Shown here piece by piece: positions 25,168 to 36,596 of a stretch of DNA of 44,943 nucleotides. This stretch comes from Spirogloea muscicola (lineage: Eukaryota > Streptophyta > Zygnematophyceae > Spirogloeales > Spirogloeaceae). Under the pieces are notes generated by a model. It was not told where the DNA came from. It searched no databases and worked only from the letters and a program-made list of their open reading frames with translations. The first letter of the stretch is position 1; each line of letters opens with the position of its first letter. The position numbers were made by a program, and so were the translations under genes. Location: assembly GCA_009602725.1 (NCBI GenBank), contig WELB01000064.1, positions 651,080-696,022 on the forward strand, given 5' to 3'.

Positions 25168-26586
25168 ATGGGCCTGCTGTCGAACCGCGTCGCGGAGGCG
25201 GACCTGGCGCCCGGCGACCACGTCTACTCGTGGCGCCGGGGCTACCTCTACGCCCACCACGGTGAGCCCGCCGCCGCCGCCGCCGCCGCCGCCGCAACTT
25301 GCTTGCGCAGAACCTGCAGCGAAGCTATGTACAGAGGACAATGAAGCGCTCCTGCAGCTGCCAAGATGCTCAGCGGCAAGATGCTGGCATGTCCACAGCC
25401 GGAAGGATAGCCGCTTTGCTGTTTTGCCGTTTTATCCGCCACGGCAGGAGTGGCTGCCTGTGTGGCAAGCAGCGCAGCGCAGCGTAGCGGCCTCCCTGCG
25501 CAGTCTGCGCCCACAGTTACTGCAACCGTTGTTGGCGCTGCCCAAAAGTAGCCGCTTTGGTCATGGAGCTCACTGTGTCATATGGGCTGGTCATGGACCT
25601 CACTGCGTCATATGGGCTCTGTTTTGATAGGGATCTATGTTGGCGACGGGCGCGTGATCCACTTCACGCGCGGGCGGGACCGCGAGCTGGGCACCGGCAC
25701 GCGGCTGGACGTCATGTTCGCCAGCTCCGCGCCGCCGGCGGCCGAGGACGTGGTGTGCCCCGACTGCGGCCTCCACGGGCTGAGCCACGGCGTCGTCGAC
25801 TCCTGCCTCGCCTGCTTCCTCTTCGGCTGCCCGCTCTACCGCTACGCCTACTCGGCCGACGTCCTCAGCTTCCTGAGCAAGCGCGGCGGCACCTGCTCGC
25901 TCACGGCGGCGCACGGCGCGGAGGCCACCGTGCGCCGCGCGCGCTGCCTCCTCGCCCACGGCTTCGGCGAGTACCAGCTGTTTGACAACAACTGCGAGGA
26001 CTTTGCCGTCTACTGCAAGACGGAGCTCCTGGTGCTGCCGGACCGCACGCGGCTCGGCGGCAGCGCCCAAGCGGCGTCCATCCTCGGCGCCTTCCACTCT
26101 GCGGCGCTGTCCGCGCCCGCCCGCATGCTCACCGCCTCTGGCCCCGCCGTGTCGCTCGCCCTCGTCGCTGGCTTCTACTACTGGGGAAGGTCTGCTCTCA
26201 CCAGCCAATATCCCATCTTTCTTCCCCTCCGAGGTCATTGCCGATGCAAGGCGCATCTGCTCCAGGGAATGCAAACCTTATCTCCACATTCTGAGGTGGC
26301 GTATCTCCTGACTGCCAGTTGCTGCTGTGCCACCCCCGCCTGCCACAGGGTTGCGCACGACATAGGTGTGCGGAAGGACGCTGTGCGGCTGCCTGTGGAG
26401 GAGCTGGTTGAGAACCTCAAGCTTGCCCAGCGCTCGGCCCGGGAGGCGGCCGCCCTCCGCGTGGTCGGCACCGCCGCGGCCCTGCTGGCCACTGAGGCTC
26501 GCCAGGTGTACCTCCTTGACGCCCCCCCGGCTTGTCCGCCACACTCCAACAATGTGGATTTGACCCCCAAGCTGGCCACTTCATAG
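25168..26586 (+). CDS. LRAT/NC-domain protein (NlpC/P60-like)
   Basis: Three exons, 25168-25261, 25631-26189 and 26349-26586, give 296 residues, in register with plant LRAT-domain proteins. It opens MGLLSNRVAEADLAPGDHVY, typical of the plant family. LRAT-like enzymes transfer or hydrolyse acyl groups by a thioester at Cys. Candidate catalytic residues are the histidines in AHHGIYVG (31/32) and VIHF (42), and Cys153 in NNCEDFAVYC. Between them lies a four-cysteine segment, CPDCG...CLACF, as in the plant proteins, a possible metal site. A Gly/Ala-rich hydrophobic stretch (SGPAVSLALVAGFYYWG) near residue 210 may be a membrane segment, and the C-terminal helix region VPVEELVENL-like (here LPVEELVENL) is conserved. 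The biological role in algae is unknown. Confidence 0.93.
25559..25618. repeat. 30-bp direct tandem repeat in LRAT intron 1
   Basis: Two adjacent 30-base units, GGTCATGGAGCTCACTGTGT... and GGTCATGGACCTCACTGCGT..., differ at two positions. They end 12 bases before the exon 2 acceptor, so they form the polypyrimidine/branch region. Confidence 0.9.
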
Positions 26587-27449
26587 GAGATACACAATGT
26601 GCTCAGCTGCAAGGAAGTGCACATCTTGTGGCCGAAAGCTTACCTCAAGGCTGTTCAAGTCCCATATGGGTCACTTTTTAAGGTGGTCATGACATTCGAC
26701 ACACCCGATCTGCATCATTTTGTACATACATACAATCCAGCAATGTTGGAGACTGGAGCATTTGGTACCGCAGTAGCTGACCCTAGCCGTAGCTGCCATT
26801 CTTTTTGTCTGAGCACACAGACAATTTTCTTGGTAGCTCACCATGTTCGGAGTATGTTGCTCCTCAACATTTTACTGGATGAGCAGTACTTTAGAGATTT
26901 TCTAAATCTGATCACAGAGAGAAACAAATGATTTGCCATGCAGTGAGTGTATGTAATCCCTTGCTACAGATCACTTCTTCACAAACATTATGATGCACAT
27001 GTCCCACAAGTATGTGCAGCAGGTGGTTCAGCTGATATTGTCAGAACATGTAAAAGCTGCACAAGCAGGAGATGAAAGCTGCACCAGCCTCATGCATGGT
27101 TTTGCTTTCATGCAGCAGAAGCGCGGCACAAGTTTCCTGAATGCTTATTGCAGCACAGATTCAACAATGAGGAGCGGTGGGGCACACATTGCATGCGCCA
27201 AATTCAGAACAATGATACAGAAGCGGCACAACTGGGCAGCAAAGAGGCTAAGCTTGGAGAATGTCAAGCAAGGTGGAAGCTACACCCAGATACACTGAGC
27301 CTGTCTATTGAGATGGAAATGCCGCTAGGCAGAATAGGGGTGGGTCGAGATGGCTACACCATGCTCTGAAGCTGCACTACCGATGCATGATCCACAAGTT
27401 GCTGCTTTTTGAGGGGAGAGTTGCATCAAGAAGTTGACAACAAGTTGCA
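26587..27449. other. Convergent 3' intergenic region, LRAT gene / DUG fusion
   Basis: 863 AT-richer bases between stop codons. Plus-strand frames of 60-110 codons are present, but none has a recognisable domain or exon-like boundary. No RNA gene seen. Confidence 0.5.
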
Positions 27450-30400
27450 TCAAGATGTGCCTAAGGCATACAAGAGGTCTCTAATGACCTCCTTGCCTTT
27501 CACGAAGTTCATCCACCGAAGCCTCTCGTTCTGCAAAGGCAGAGGGAGGTGATTCCACAGGTTAGAGGACAGTTGCGGCCCTTGCAGCAGCAGTTCTTAC
27601 ACTAACATTGAAAGTAGCTCTACAGTCGTCCCAATGGTGGTGCTTGGCAGTGAGTACCTGAGGTGCCGCATGATCAGTCGCTTGACTGATTGGCAGCTGC
27701 AGAGCTGGTGCGCCCAGCACTTTCTCCAAGAATGGCAACACCGGCAGTGTGCCGCCTTCTCTCACATACCTGCAACAGGACACATCCAGGCTTTGAGACT
27801 GCAGGACATGCAAGGTGTGCTAATCAGACAAATTGGTTGAACGTTGGTGGATCTACATTCTCTTGTCATCACCACCGAGTTGGAGCACTGCGCAGAGTTT
27901 CTATTACCTGCTAGACTAGCAGCTCGTGACACACATGTCGTACTTACGAGATGGTACTATATGTCAAGACCAAAGTGCTAGGTAACCAGACCAAGACCAA
28001 GTGGACATCTGCCAAGTAATCTGTGACAGGTATAAGACCCAAAGATACGTACATAGGCCGCATCCCCCACTGCTTCTCGATGGCCTTCTCAGCAGTTTTG
28101 TAAAAATGACAATTGGGATCAGCCAACCACCTGTCAGATTGTGCAAGCACGGATTTTGTGTCAAAGCAGGCAGCACATTTTGCACCTCACATCTCAATGA
28201 AAAAGGGAGAGCTTTGGACCCCTGCTTCTCCTGGACGAAGATTCTAAAGTACTCATGCAAAGACAACAGTACTCTTGAAAGATATAAAGTGTAACTGAGA
28301 CTTGCTCAGTGTATCTGTTTTGCTGGTGAGTCACGCACGTGGCAGTCCAGACACCATTTTAGCCAAACTATCTTTTGCTTTAGCTTCGGACTGAGAAGCC
28401 AGATGTAAGACTATCTGACTCTAAACAATGAGAGTAATAGCACTACACAACACAAGATTGAACACATCACTCACCAGTCTCCAACGTGAGCGACTCTAAC
28501 GTTGATCTTGTTGCCAACTGACCGCAACTTTGCAAATTCATGATTGATGTGACCTCGGAACTTGTCCACAAGCCTCTCTGGGTTCTGGTCAGGCACGTGT
28601 CTGATACAGACCTGAAAGCACCACAACAAAGGCCTCCAGGCATGAAGGACAGAAGCAAATCGGGCACGCGTCTTTCTTCAAGCTCCACAATTAAGCTTTA
28701 CTGACTATGCATATCCTGTGTTACAAGCATGGCCATCTCAAGCATACACTTCCAAAAATGATGTCATCATGCTCCCTTATCAGCAAACATGACTGTGCTT
28801 AGGAGGTACCAATCTCCAAAAACCTTGACCGAGAGACGCACCCTGGCTGTGCAGCTCCTTGGAATGACCGACCATCCATGTGCTGCTGAATCAATGCCAG
28901 TTATGCTAAGTGATGGGTTTCGCCACCTATTTAGCAGGACATCTTTTGGAGAGGAGGCTGCTAGAGCTCTCAATCCACTTGCAACCTGCGCTTGCCAGGT
29001 ACAGGTGCAGGCCAGTGAGACGAGCTTCCACAAGCTGGCCAAGCGAGTGGACTATCCTTTCTTCAGCATGGAACACTAGCTTCAGAATGAAGCAAAGTGC
29101 AGGAGTACAACTGCATAAACAGAATGACCTTGTAGTCCTCGAGTTGGAAGGACAGCTCCTCATAGAGCGCTGCTTCCTCATCATCCAAAGGCTTTACATC
29201 ATCGTAGAAGCCTGGAACAAGCACATGTTAAGCCCACATTATACCACTTCATTGTACCAGAAAGCACTCCAAGTGGACCTCGAATGCATACTCAATACAG
29301 TATCAAGCAGCAATCTGAAGGCATAATATCACTGCCTTGGCAAAACTTCAAAAGCATCGTATAAGCAAACCTGGAATGAGGATCATATTGTTGGAGTCAA
29401 CAAGGTGAGAGAGGACAGTCACAAGGTCATTCATGGGCTCGGAGAAAGCTCCTCCATCTGTGCCAGAATGAAGGTCCTTCGCAGGCCCGTTGACCTCCAC
29501 TTCGAGGCAGATTAAACCCCTCATGCCATATGTCAAGCAAGGGTACTCATTGCTGCAGGTTGGACAAGACATACTTTGAGACAAGTGGCAGAACATACTT
29601 TGAGACAAGTGGCAGATGAGCCATTCTGTGGTGCTCTGTAGTCTGGGTTCCGTAAGCAAGGTCATGTATGACGTATGTTGTGCAGCAAGCACTGCCAGAC
29701 TTGCGGGTGCTCAAAAAATCTAATATCGCAAATCTGTGCATTGTGAGTACTGCTGCAGCACAAAGAGTCACTGACTTGAACCAGGAGCCACTGGCCGACA
29801 GGATGAAGCCCGTGCCCTCAAACCACTCAAGGTTAGCTTGCACAGCCTCTCTGAAGCCCTGCACACAAGTGTAGACCAGCCTGTGATGCTGAGCAGCTGG
29901 TTCCACCCCAACTCTGAGTGCAGTACAAGGGAACAAGTACAAGTGGGAAACCCAAGAAGACCTTAAGGTGATGGTGCTGTCAAGTATATGAACATTGATT
30001 CTAGTAGTGGCTTCCTTCAAGGGAAAGTACGAGCATGGACAAGGCTGTCATACATATAACCTGGCCAATCTAGACTATTACCTGCGAGCCGCTTTCCTGC
30101 ATGCCATCAATGATGAAGATAACATTGGCCTTCAACTCTCCGCTTGTCACTAGCTCCTGAAAAGAGCAGGCAGATACTTCATGTCTTTGAACAATTTACA
30201 CTGTGAACATGCTTTTGCACATTAGATCAGCATATACCGTTGAGCGACAGGCAAGAACTCAAAGCCGTCCACAAATGAGCTCTGTCATGTTGCTCTGCTT
30301 ATCAAATGGAAGCAAGCGCGACTAAGAGGACAGGCCCGCAACACTGACCAGAACGTCATGAAAGGCCAGGTCTTACTTTGACAGCAAAGATGGAAGCAAC

Positions 30401-33400
30401 CAAGGGCCCCTTGCTGTCAGAGACCCCTCTTCCATGTAAATAGCCATCAATTGCAGTAACATCAAATGGATCTGTGGTCCATTTGTCCTCAGCAACTTCC
30501 GCAACATCGTAGTGTCCACAGATGGCTACCGTCAGCTTGCTTGGATCCTGGGACCCCAGCGCCGCAAGCTTGACAATGTATTAGTATGTCTACTTATGAT
30601 GCTTGAGCCTGCAATTGTATGTCAGTAGCCAAGCAAGACTTGATGCAGACAACGCTACAGACCGCAGCACAGAAGCCATAACATTTCTGCCAAACAAATG
30701 GACATCTCCTAGACTGACCTGTACAATGCGGCCAAAGACAACTGGATTGGTGTTTTCAACTGTGACCACAAGCTTAGCTTCTGCCCCCAGGTCTTCTAGT
30801 AGGCCCATGAGGTACTTTGCCCCCTTCCATGCCTAGTCAGACATTTCACACAAGCACAATGTGAGCTTCATCTCATGCATCTCAATGTGCACCACAGTCA
30901 CTACAAGTATGTGATGATCTGTATTATTGTGAACCCAATGCTAAGTAAGATACTGAAGTTTACCTCTTGAGCCAGCACCCCAATAGTGTACCCGACAATT
31001 GATACAGATGCTGCTATTGACATGCCTAGCTACACAGCTGCAAGGGTGACCTCGAAAGTCACCAGACCGCGGTGGCGTAATACATGACTCTGTATCATGC
31101 ACAGACTGTCATGATGATCTCCCATACCCGATCTTGAGCAGACTTGGACTTGTCTGTACTGAATGTGCGGATGCGGACAAACTTCCTCAGCTTCTCCTCC
31201 ATGAGAGCATGCTCTTCTCGACTCCCACTTGTGCACTGAGCAGCATAAGTACCAGCTATCAGCAAATCTGATGCAGCCACACCTGCAAGTGTCATTAGGT
31301 CTCATAGCCTAATGATTGCAACGATGGCCCCACCTACAAATCTGCAATGTCCACCCAGAGCAACTTGCGGCAGACATGGGATACTAAAGGCACACACTTA
31401 AGTGGTATTGCGGCAGACATGTAATACTAAAGGCATACACCTAAGTGTACACCTCTCTCTGTAGATCTCAGTATTCACCAGTTGGCAACCAATACCTGGC
31501 TACGAATGGTCTTGGGTGTTGGTGGGCCAACACCAGAAGTGATGTCAGTCACGCCAACCTCCCAATATCGCACTAACCCGTCGCTGCCAGAGAGGCAGTG
31601 CATAGAAACCCATCAAGCCCAATAGCATGGCCGCTAAAGTGCTTGGGTTGACTCTCATGCTGCTACAAGTGCTCGTCATCAGCAGAAATCTCATACTCCA
31701 AGTGCAACTTCACAACTTACAGCAGACTAGTCGAGTGGCCCATGTAAGTACCTAGAGCCAGTGAGGACACCGTCCGCAGTGCAAGCGATAGACAGGAAGT
31801 TGGAGCCCTCGTGAAGAAAGATGCGCAAACATTCATATGTTACCAGGCTCCACATCCTGCCGCAGTGTAATTCAGGCTTCAGATGTTGATGCTAAGGACC
31901 AACAGCTGTCTGTCGGCCTCACTGCAAGTTCCTCATAAGTATTATACATATAAATGACTGAAGGCTACCTGATTATATGTTCTTGCCCTGCCTAGCCATA
32001 TTTGCCTGATATTCGGTGGAAGCATTGTACAGTGTCTACAATGTCATTCTAAACAGAGAAGACAGGGAACCAATTGTGCCAGCTTGCAGTCACTCAATCA
32101 CAACAAGTATCAAGTCGTCTGTCTCGCTGGCCAAATGGCATAAGCATCACCTTACAGTCTGGTCTCCTGAAGCACTGTAAAACTCGTCTCGTGATCCTGA
32201 ACAGTGCATGGGCAATATGGGACCGGACACTCAATATGCAATCTGCCTATGCTATGCAATGCAATTTGTTGCAACAAGCTTGTCAAGTAGCTAGATTATA
32301 GTAGCATCTTGAGACGTAAGAATGACCAAGTTTTCAGAATCAAAGGGCGTAAAATATAAGAAGAGATATCCAATGTAGAAAAACTGAAAGACTTGCTGAA
32401 TCGGGACACATAATACACTCACCAATAGCAAGGCCAAGGACGTCATCTGAGTGTCCTGTAATAGTAGTGATGCAAGAGAGAGTGGCAAGGTCCCATATTC
32501 TGATCGTATTGTCCCTTGAGCCTGCTCAGACCCAATAACTGCCTTGAGAATCACAGCGTTGCTAACCACAATGAAGGCCAGATATATCAGTCACAAACAA
32601 TAACAAACTCAGCTTCATTATGTTTCTGCTACAGTGCAAGGATTGAAATTCAGTCAACAATATCATAGAGAATGGTTTTTAGCAGATATCCTGACCGCTG
32701 AGGAGGCGCCCATCGCTTCTCTCAGCTTCCTGGATGGCTGCCAGGGCCATGACACCCCCTTTGTGACCATATAATGTAGCTACACAGCAAGCAGTGGCTA
32801 AACTCCACACCTGCACATGCAAGACTTGACAGATATAAAGGGTGTCCCTTAGCTCAGTCGCTGGTAATTGCAGCTCTATATAAGTAACACGGAAAGCCAT
32901 TGCTTCAATTGAAAGCATAAAGCAAAGCAAAAAATCTGCCCGCGCTTTGTACGCCATGCCGACCTTGACAAAACCATCGCCAGCCCCACTGCAGAGGAAG
33001 GGGTTGCACATCACAAGTGCATACACCCGGCTGCAGTGCCCCATCCTCTCAGTGTCAGTCAAAACCAAAGTCGGCTCCGTACTTGTACACGAGGATTCAG
33101 GAAGCCACCGAGGACGTGAAGGAGATGTGCCTGATGAGTTCTGCAAATCACTGTAAGAGGTCGAAGGCTCTGCAAGTACAAGCTGAGTGCCGGCCTCGTT
33201 GAAGAAGGCCTCCCTTTCATGGGGAGCAATGGTCATGGATGCCACCTTCTCTAGCAGAGGGTGGATTTTGGCAGAGTTCCATCGTTCCAAACTATCGAGT
33301 ACAGGCGTCTCTTCGTGTCCATTAGGCAATGCTGTGCTCTCAGCATTGACAGGCAGAATGAGGCTCACAAATTTCTTTGACCTCTCAAGCTCATTATCCG

Positions 33401-35833
33401 CTTTGACAACCTGTGCATGGCTGTGACTCCCCTGTATCCGACCACTACCATTAGCAGTCTGACTTGCATCGGTGCTGGACTGAAGCGCGCGGTCCCCATT
33501 CTCTCTTGGACTTTTCGCTGCTTTATCTGGCACCTCAGTGGAGTCTCCCTGGAGTGGTGCAGACGAGCTGAAAGCTCCACTACTTTGGCCAGGTCTGTCA
33601 GCCCCTCTGGCGACAACCTCCTTGGTAGTGACGCCCCTGCGATTGCAGCGTATGATAGACGTGCCAGCTGGACCAGCCACCGCCCGTCCCTGCGCAAGTG
33701 CCAGCGCGAATACGTCCCCATCCGAGTGCCTGAGGCTTGAGAGCAGCTTGAAGGACGCCATGTCCCAGATCTTCACAACCCGGGTGCTCGAGCTGTACAG
33801 GAGTCCGTTGTGGACGTTCAGTGAGAAGATGGTCTGACTATGGCCAGTGAGCTCCTTCACGCAGCGAAACTCCTTGAGGTCGTACAGCCTGATGACGCCT
33901 TCCTGTGAGCCCGAGACAACCTTCTTGCCATCCACTGCCAGCGCCAGCACAGGCGATCCATGTCCAGTCATGGTGTGACGAGGAGAGGTCACAAGAGGCA
34001 CATCTGCAGGTGGAAGCATTGCCCCAGGCTCCTTCTTAAGTGAGATCTTCAATGAGGTGGAAGAGCAGCTTGCAAGGGCCTTGAAACTGCGAGATATGTC
34101 CCGCTGCACTGCAGGTGGCGCTCCTATTGGTACCAATATGAGGTCCACAAATTCACCCTTGAAGCGAGTCATGACCACCATGGTGTTGCGGGGAACCTGC
34201 AAACGGAACCAAGACAGGATAACCGGGATTAAGCTAGACCCAGGGAGCAACAACCCATTATTGCCATGGCTTTGTTGTTGACTGCGTGGTCTCTACCAAC
34301 AGCAGCTTGCATCTCGTGCAACTCAGTTGTGGTGGCCTCTGGAGGGACGAGTGGTATGTCTCAGACCTGTATCCAATCAGCACTCTCATCCGTGAGCGGC
34401 TCTGATGCAACGATTCCAAGAAGGCCACGCCGGTCTGAGTGCTTCACAAAGTACTCATTGCTCTTCCTGTTCACACACTCGAACTTGGAGCCAGAAGCAT
34501 AGTACAAAGAGGCCCCTGGTTCCCCAACAATATTGGTATAGCGAGTTGAGACAACTGTCTTTCCATCAGAGACAACAAAGTTCAATAGGCTTTCCTCCTG
34601 ACCAAGGCCAGCCTCTGAACATATGCGATTTATGAGGTCGATTGTCGCGTTCATCTTTGCCACCAACTCCTCTGCCAATCTCACAGAACGCTGTCAGTCT
34701 AAGAGCCGAAGCAAATATCTTTGCTCTGACTCAGATGCAGCATGATATTAACTAGTGAAGTTACAAGGGAAGCAATACTGGCCTTCAAACACTGCTGCAT
34801 TTCTGACTAGAAGCTGCTGCAACTTCTAGATGTCAGACTCTTGCCTGTCAGTGTCTAGAGAGCTCAAACTCCCTCACACCCAGTCTACTGAGGGACACTA
34901 CTTAAAGAACAATTCACACTTACCAGGTGGGAGCTCAATCATAACATCATCGATGTTATTGAGGAAGAGCGCAAAACATATGCCTGAGTCAGACTCAAAG
35001 CTGGGACACTGCTCATAGACATCATCGCGGAGTGTATCTAAGAGGCGACGCCGGACGAGGTTGAAGCCCCCCACACCACCATTGTGCATCCATAAGTACC
35101 TTCCACAGACAAAGGGCTGCAGCAAACCACTACTAAGTGTTAGAACCCTGACAATCTGCTGCAGCTCCCTGTTCATCTAGGCACACCGTCACGTGACTTG
35201 TGCTAGTGACTTCTAATTAATCTTCATGCGCACCCACTCTGACACACATGCTCTGAACCTTCGAAGTAGCTGCAGGTACAAACGCGTGGGTTTCGACTGC
35301 TGATCAATGGATAACGTGCTGCAATGGGCGCATTGCTGCGTGAAAATTCCAAAGTTCCTGCTTCTACATGTAAGCTGTAATTCGTGCTCTGCATATGAGC
35401 GGCCCAAGAGAAGGCCCTGAGTCAGAGCCCCAAAGGGCCGTGCAAAATACCCCTCTCCTGACTTGTTCAAGTGCAGCAAGTACCAAGCGACGACGGGCCT
35501 CGCCTGGCAATTGGAGTCGCTGACGGGGATGCCGGGGTAGGCGGCGCGGACGTGCGCGAAGATGAGCGGCGAGACGATCTTGTTGGCCAGGCGCTCGAGG
35601 TTGCGGTTGTTCCACGCGGGCTGGATGGAGGAGAACATGCAGGGCGTGGGGTCGCCATGCTGCCGCGCCTCCGGCGAGTACCAGCCGATGCCGAAGCCGT
35701 CGCCGTTGAGGTACCCATGGCCCGTCAGCCGCTCCTTGGCGTCGTACGACTGCCGCGTGAGCGACCGCGAGGGCTTGGTCACCAGGTCCGCCAGCAGGCA
35801 GGGCGTGCCGAGGTACGCCATGAAGCGGCACAT
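27450..35833 (-). CDS. DUG3-DUG2 fusion: class II glutamine amidotransferase + WD40 + M20 peptidase-like
   Basis: Twenty-one exons in transcript order: 35833-35504, 35116-34924, 34671-34367, 34196-32964, 32810-32696, 32521-32423, 32196-32151, 31856-31752, 31583-31496, 31235-31128, 30832-30719, 30568-30377, 30156-30082, 29858-29776, 29552-29371, 29211-29129, 28985-28842, 28611-28475, 28130-28053, 27769-27658, 27530-27450. Every phase closes, giving about 1300 residues. Residues 1-300 are an Ntn glutamine amidotransferase like yeast Dug3: MCRFMAYLG (nucleophile Cys2), NGDGFGIGWY, IFAHVRAAYPG, WMHNGGVGGF, LLNFVVSDGKTVVSTRY, IVASEPLTDESADWIQ|VPRNTMVV. Residues about 350-838 are WD repeats (VIRLYDLKE, VVKIWDMAS, FVKVWSLAT, TIRIWDLAT, TVRMWSLVT, LVRYWEVG) with a roughly 195-residue Ser-rich linker (about 466-659). 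Residues 839-1300 are an M20 domain like Dug2: GHYDVAEVAEDKW, GRGVSDSKGPL, DGMQESGS, CLTYGMRGL, KDLHSGTDGG, WRNPSLSITG, GDWWLADPN, REGGTLPV. The DUG3 to WD40 junction is inside exon 4 and cannot be a gene boundary. Intron 1 uses a GC donor. Confidence 0.9.
29564..29613. repeat. Short direct repeat in a DUG-fusion intron
   Basis: CATACTTTGAGACAAGTGGC occurs twice, about 24 bases apart, next to the exon 15 acceptor (minus strand). Confidence 0.85.
31366..31446. repeat. Direct repeat of about 38 bases in a DUG-fusion intron
   Basis: GCGGCAGACATG..ATACTAAAGGCA.ACAC.TAAGTG is present twice (31366-31403 and 31409-31446) with a few mismatches. It lies in intron 9, between the last WD40 exon and the first M20 exon. 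Confidence 0.85.
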
Positions 35834-36596
35834 GGCGGCGGCGGCGGGCCCGTCGCGGGCCCCGCGGCCGCGGAGGGCTCGCCCAGCGCCCCGTCAGAGC
35901 TCGGCGCGCAGCTCGCCGGCGATCTCATGTGCGGCTGCGGGGGCCAGCGCAGGCGCCCCCGGCGGCGGCTGCTGGCCAGGATCGCCGGGGCCACGATATG
36001 AAAGCCGGAGGGCCGTGAAGGCCGTCTCGAGTCCGTCAGCTTAGCGCCTCTCAGCCGCCGCCGTCGCCGAGAGCCTCAGCTGAGGAAGGCCGCGGGCGCC
36101 GCGCCCGCGCAGCCAGGGCCGCCGCCGTCTCCGCCGCCGNCGGCGGCAGTGGCGGTGCCGGCCAGTGGGCCGGCCGCCGTTGAACGAAACGGCAGCGTCG
36201 TCACGGAGTCTAACGTAACCGGCTAGTCACCGTTGGCCCCCGGTCCCTGTCGGACGCCGCCGTGGCGCCGAGTCGTGGCAGCGCCAGGTCCGACGTGGCG
36301 TCCCACGTGGAGTCTACGTGGAGGTCTAGAACCCCCTCAAAACCCCCCCACGCTACCGCTCCATGCACCAGCCCGAGCTGCCACACAGCTCCTGGAGAAG
36401 CTCGCGGCCCCCTCCCTCCAGCTCGCGCTCTGGGCGCCCACCAGACGCCATCGCCCCGGGGCAAGCCCCTCTGCTCTGCGCTCCAGCTGCCGCTCGCCCA
36501 CGTCTCGGCGCACCAGCGCGGCTCCACTCGGCTCGCTGCCTCCGCAGTCTCTGAGCCCACGTCGGAGCCGCCGCCGGCGTTGCCACAGTGGTCGCC
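35834..36596. promoter_or_regulatory. Divergent promoter region, DUG fusion / GrpE
   Basis: 763 GC-rich bases with CCG tracts and one N at 36140. A CCCCTCAAAACCCCCCCAC segment near 36332 resembles the C-rich/TTTAGGG-like motifs of other promoters in the window. No TATA box is clear. Confidence 0.45.
36140..36140. other. Single ambiguous base in a CCG tract
   Basis: One N between (CCG)n and (CGG)n sequence; likely an unclosed triplet tract in the bidirectional promoter. Confidence 0.6.

Noticed and set aside
27148-27369. Plus-strand frame with charged residues between the LRAT and DUG genes
   Set aside because: Not similar to anything I recognise and without splice context; left as intergenic.
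31030-35833. Reading the GATase, WD40 and M20 parts as three separate genes
   Set aside because: Each proposed gene would lack a start or stop, while all intervening introns close in phase and the order matches the Dug3/Dug2 domains.
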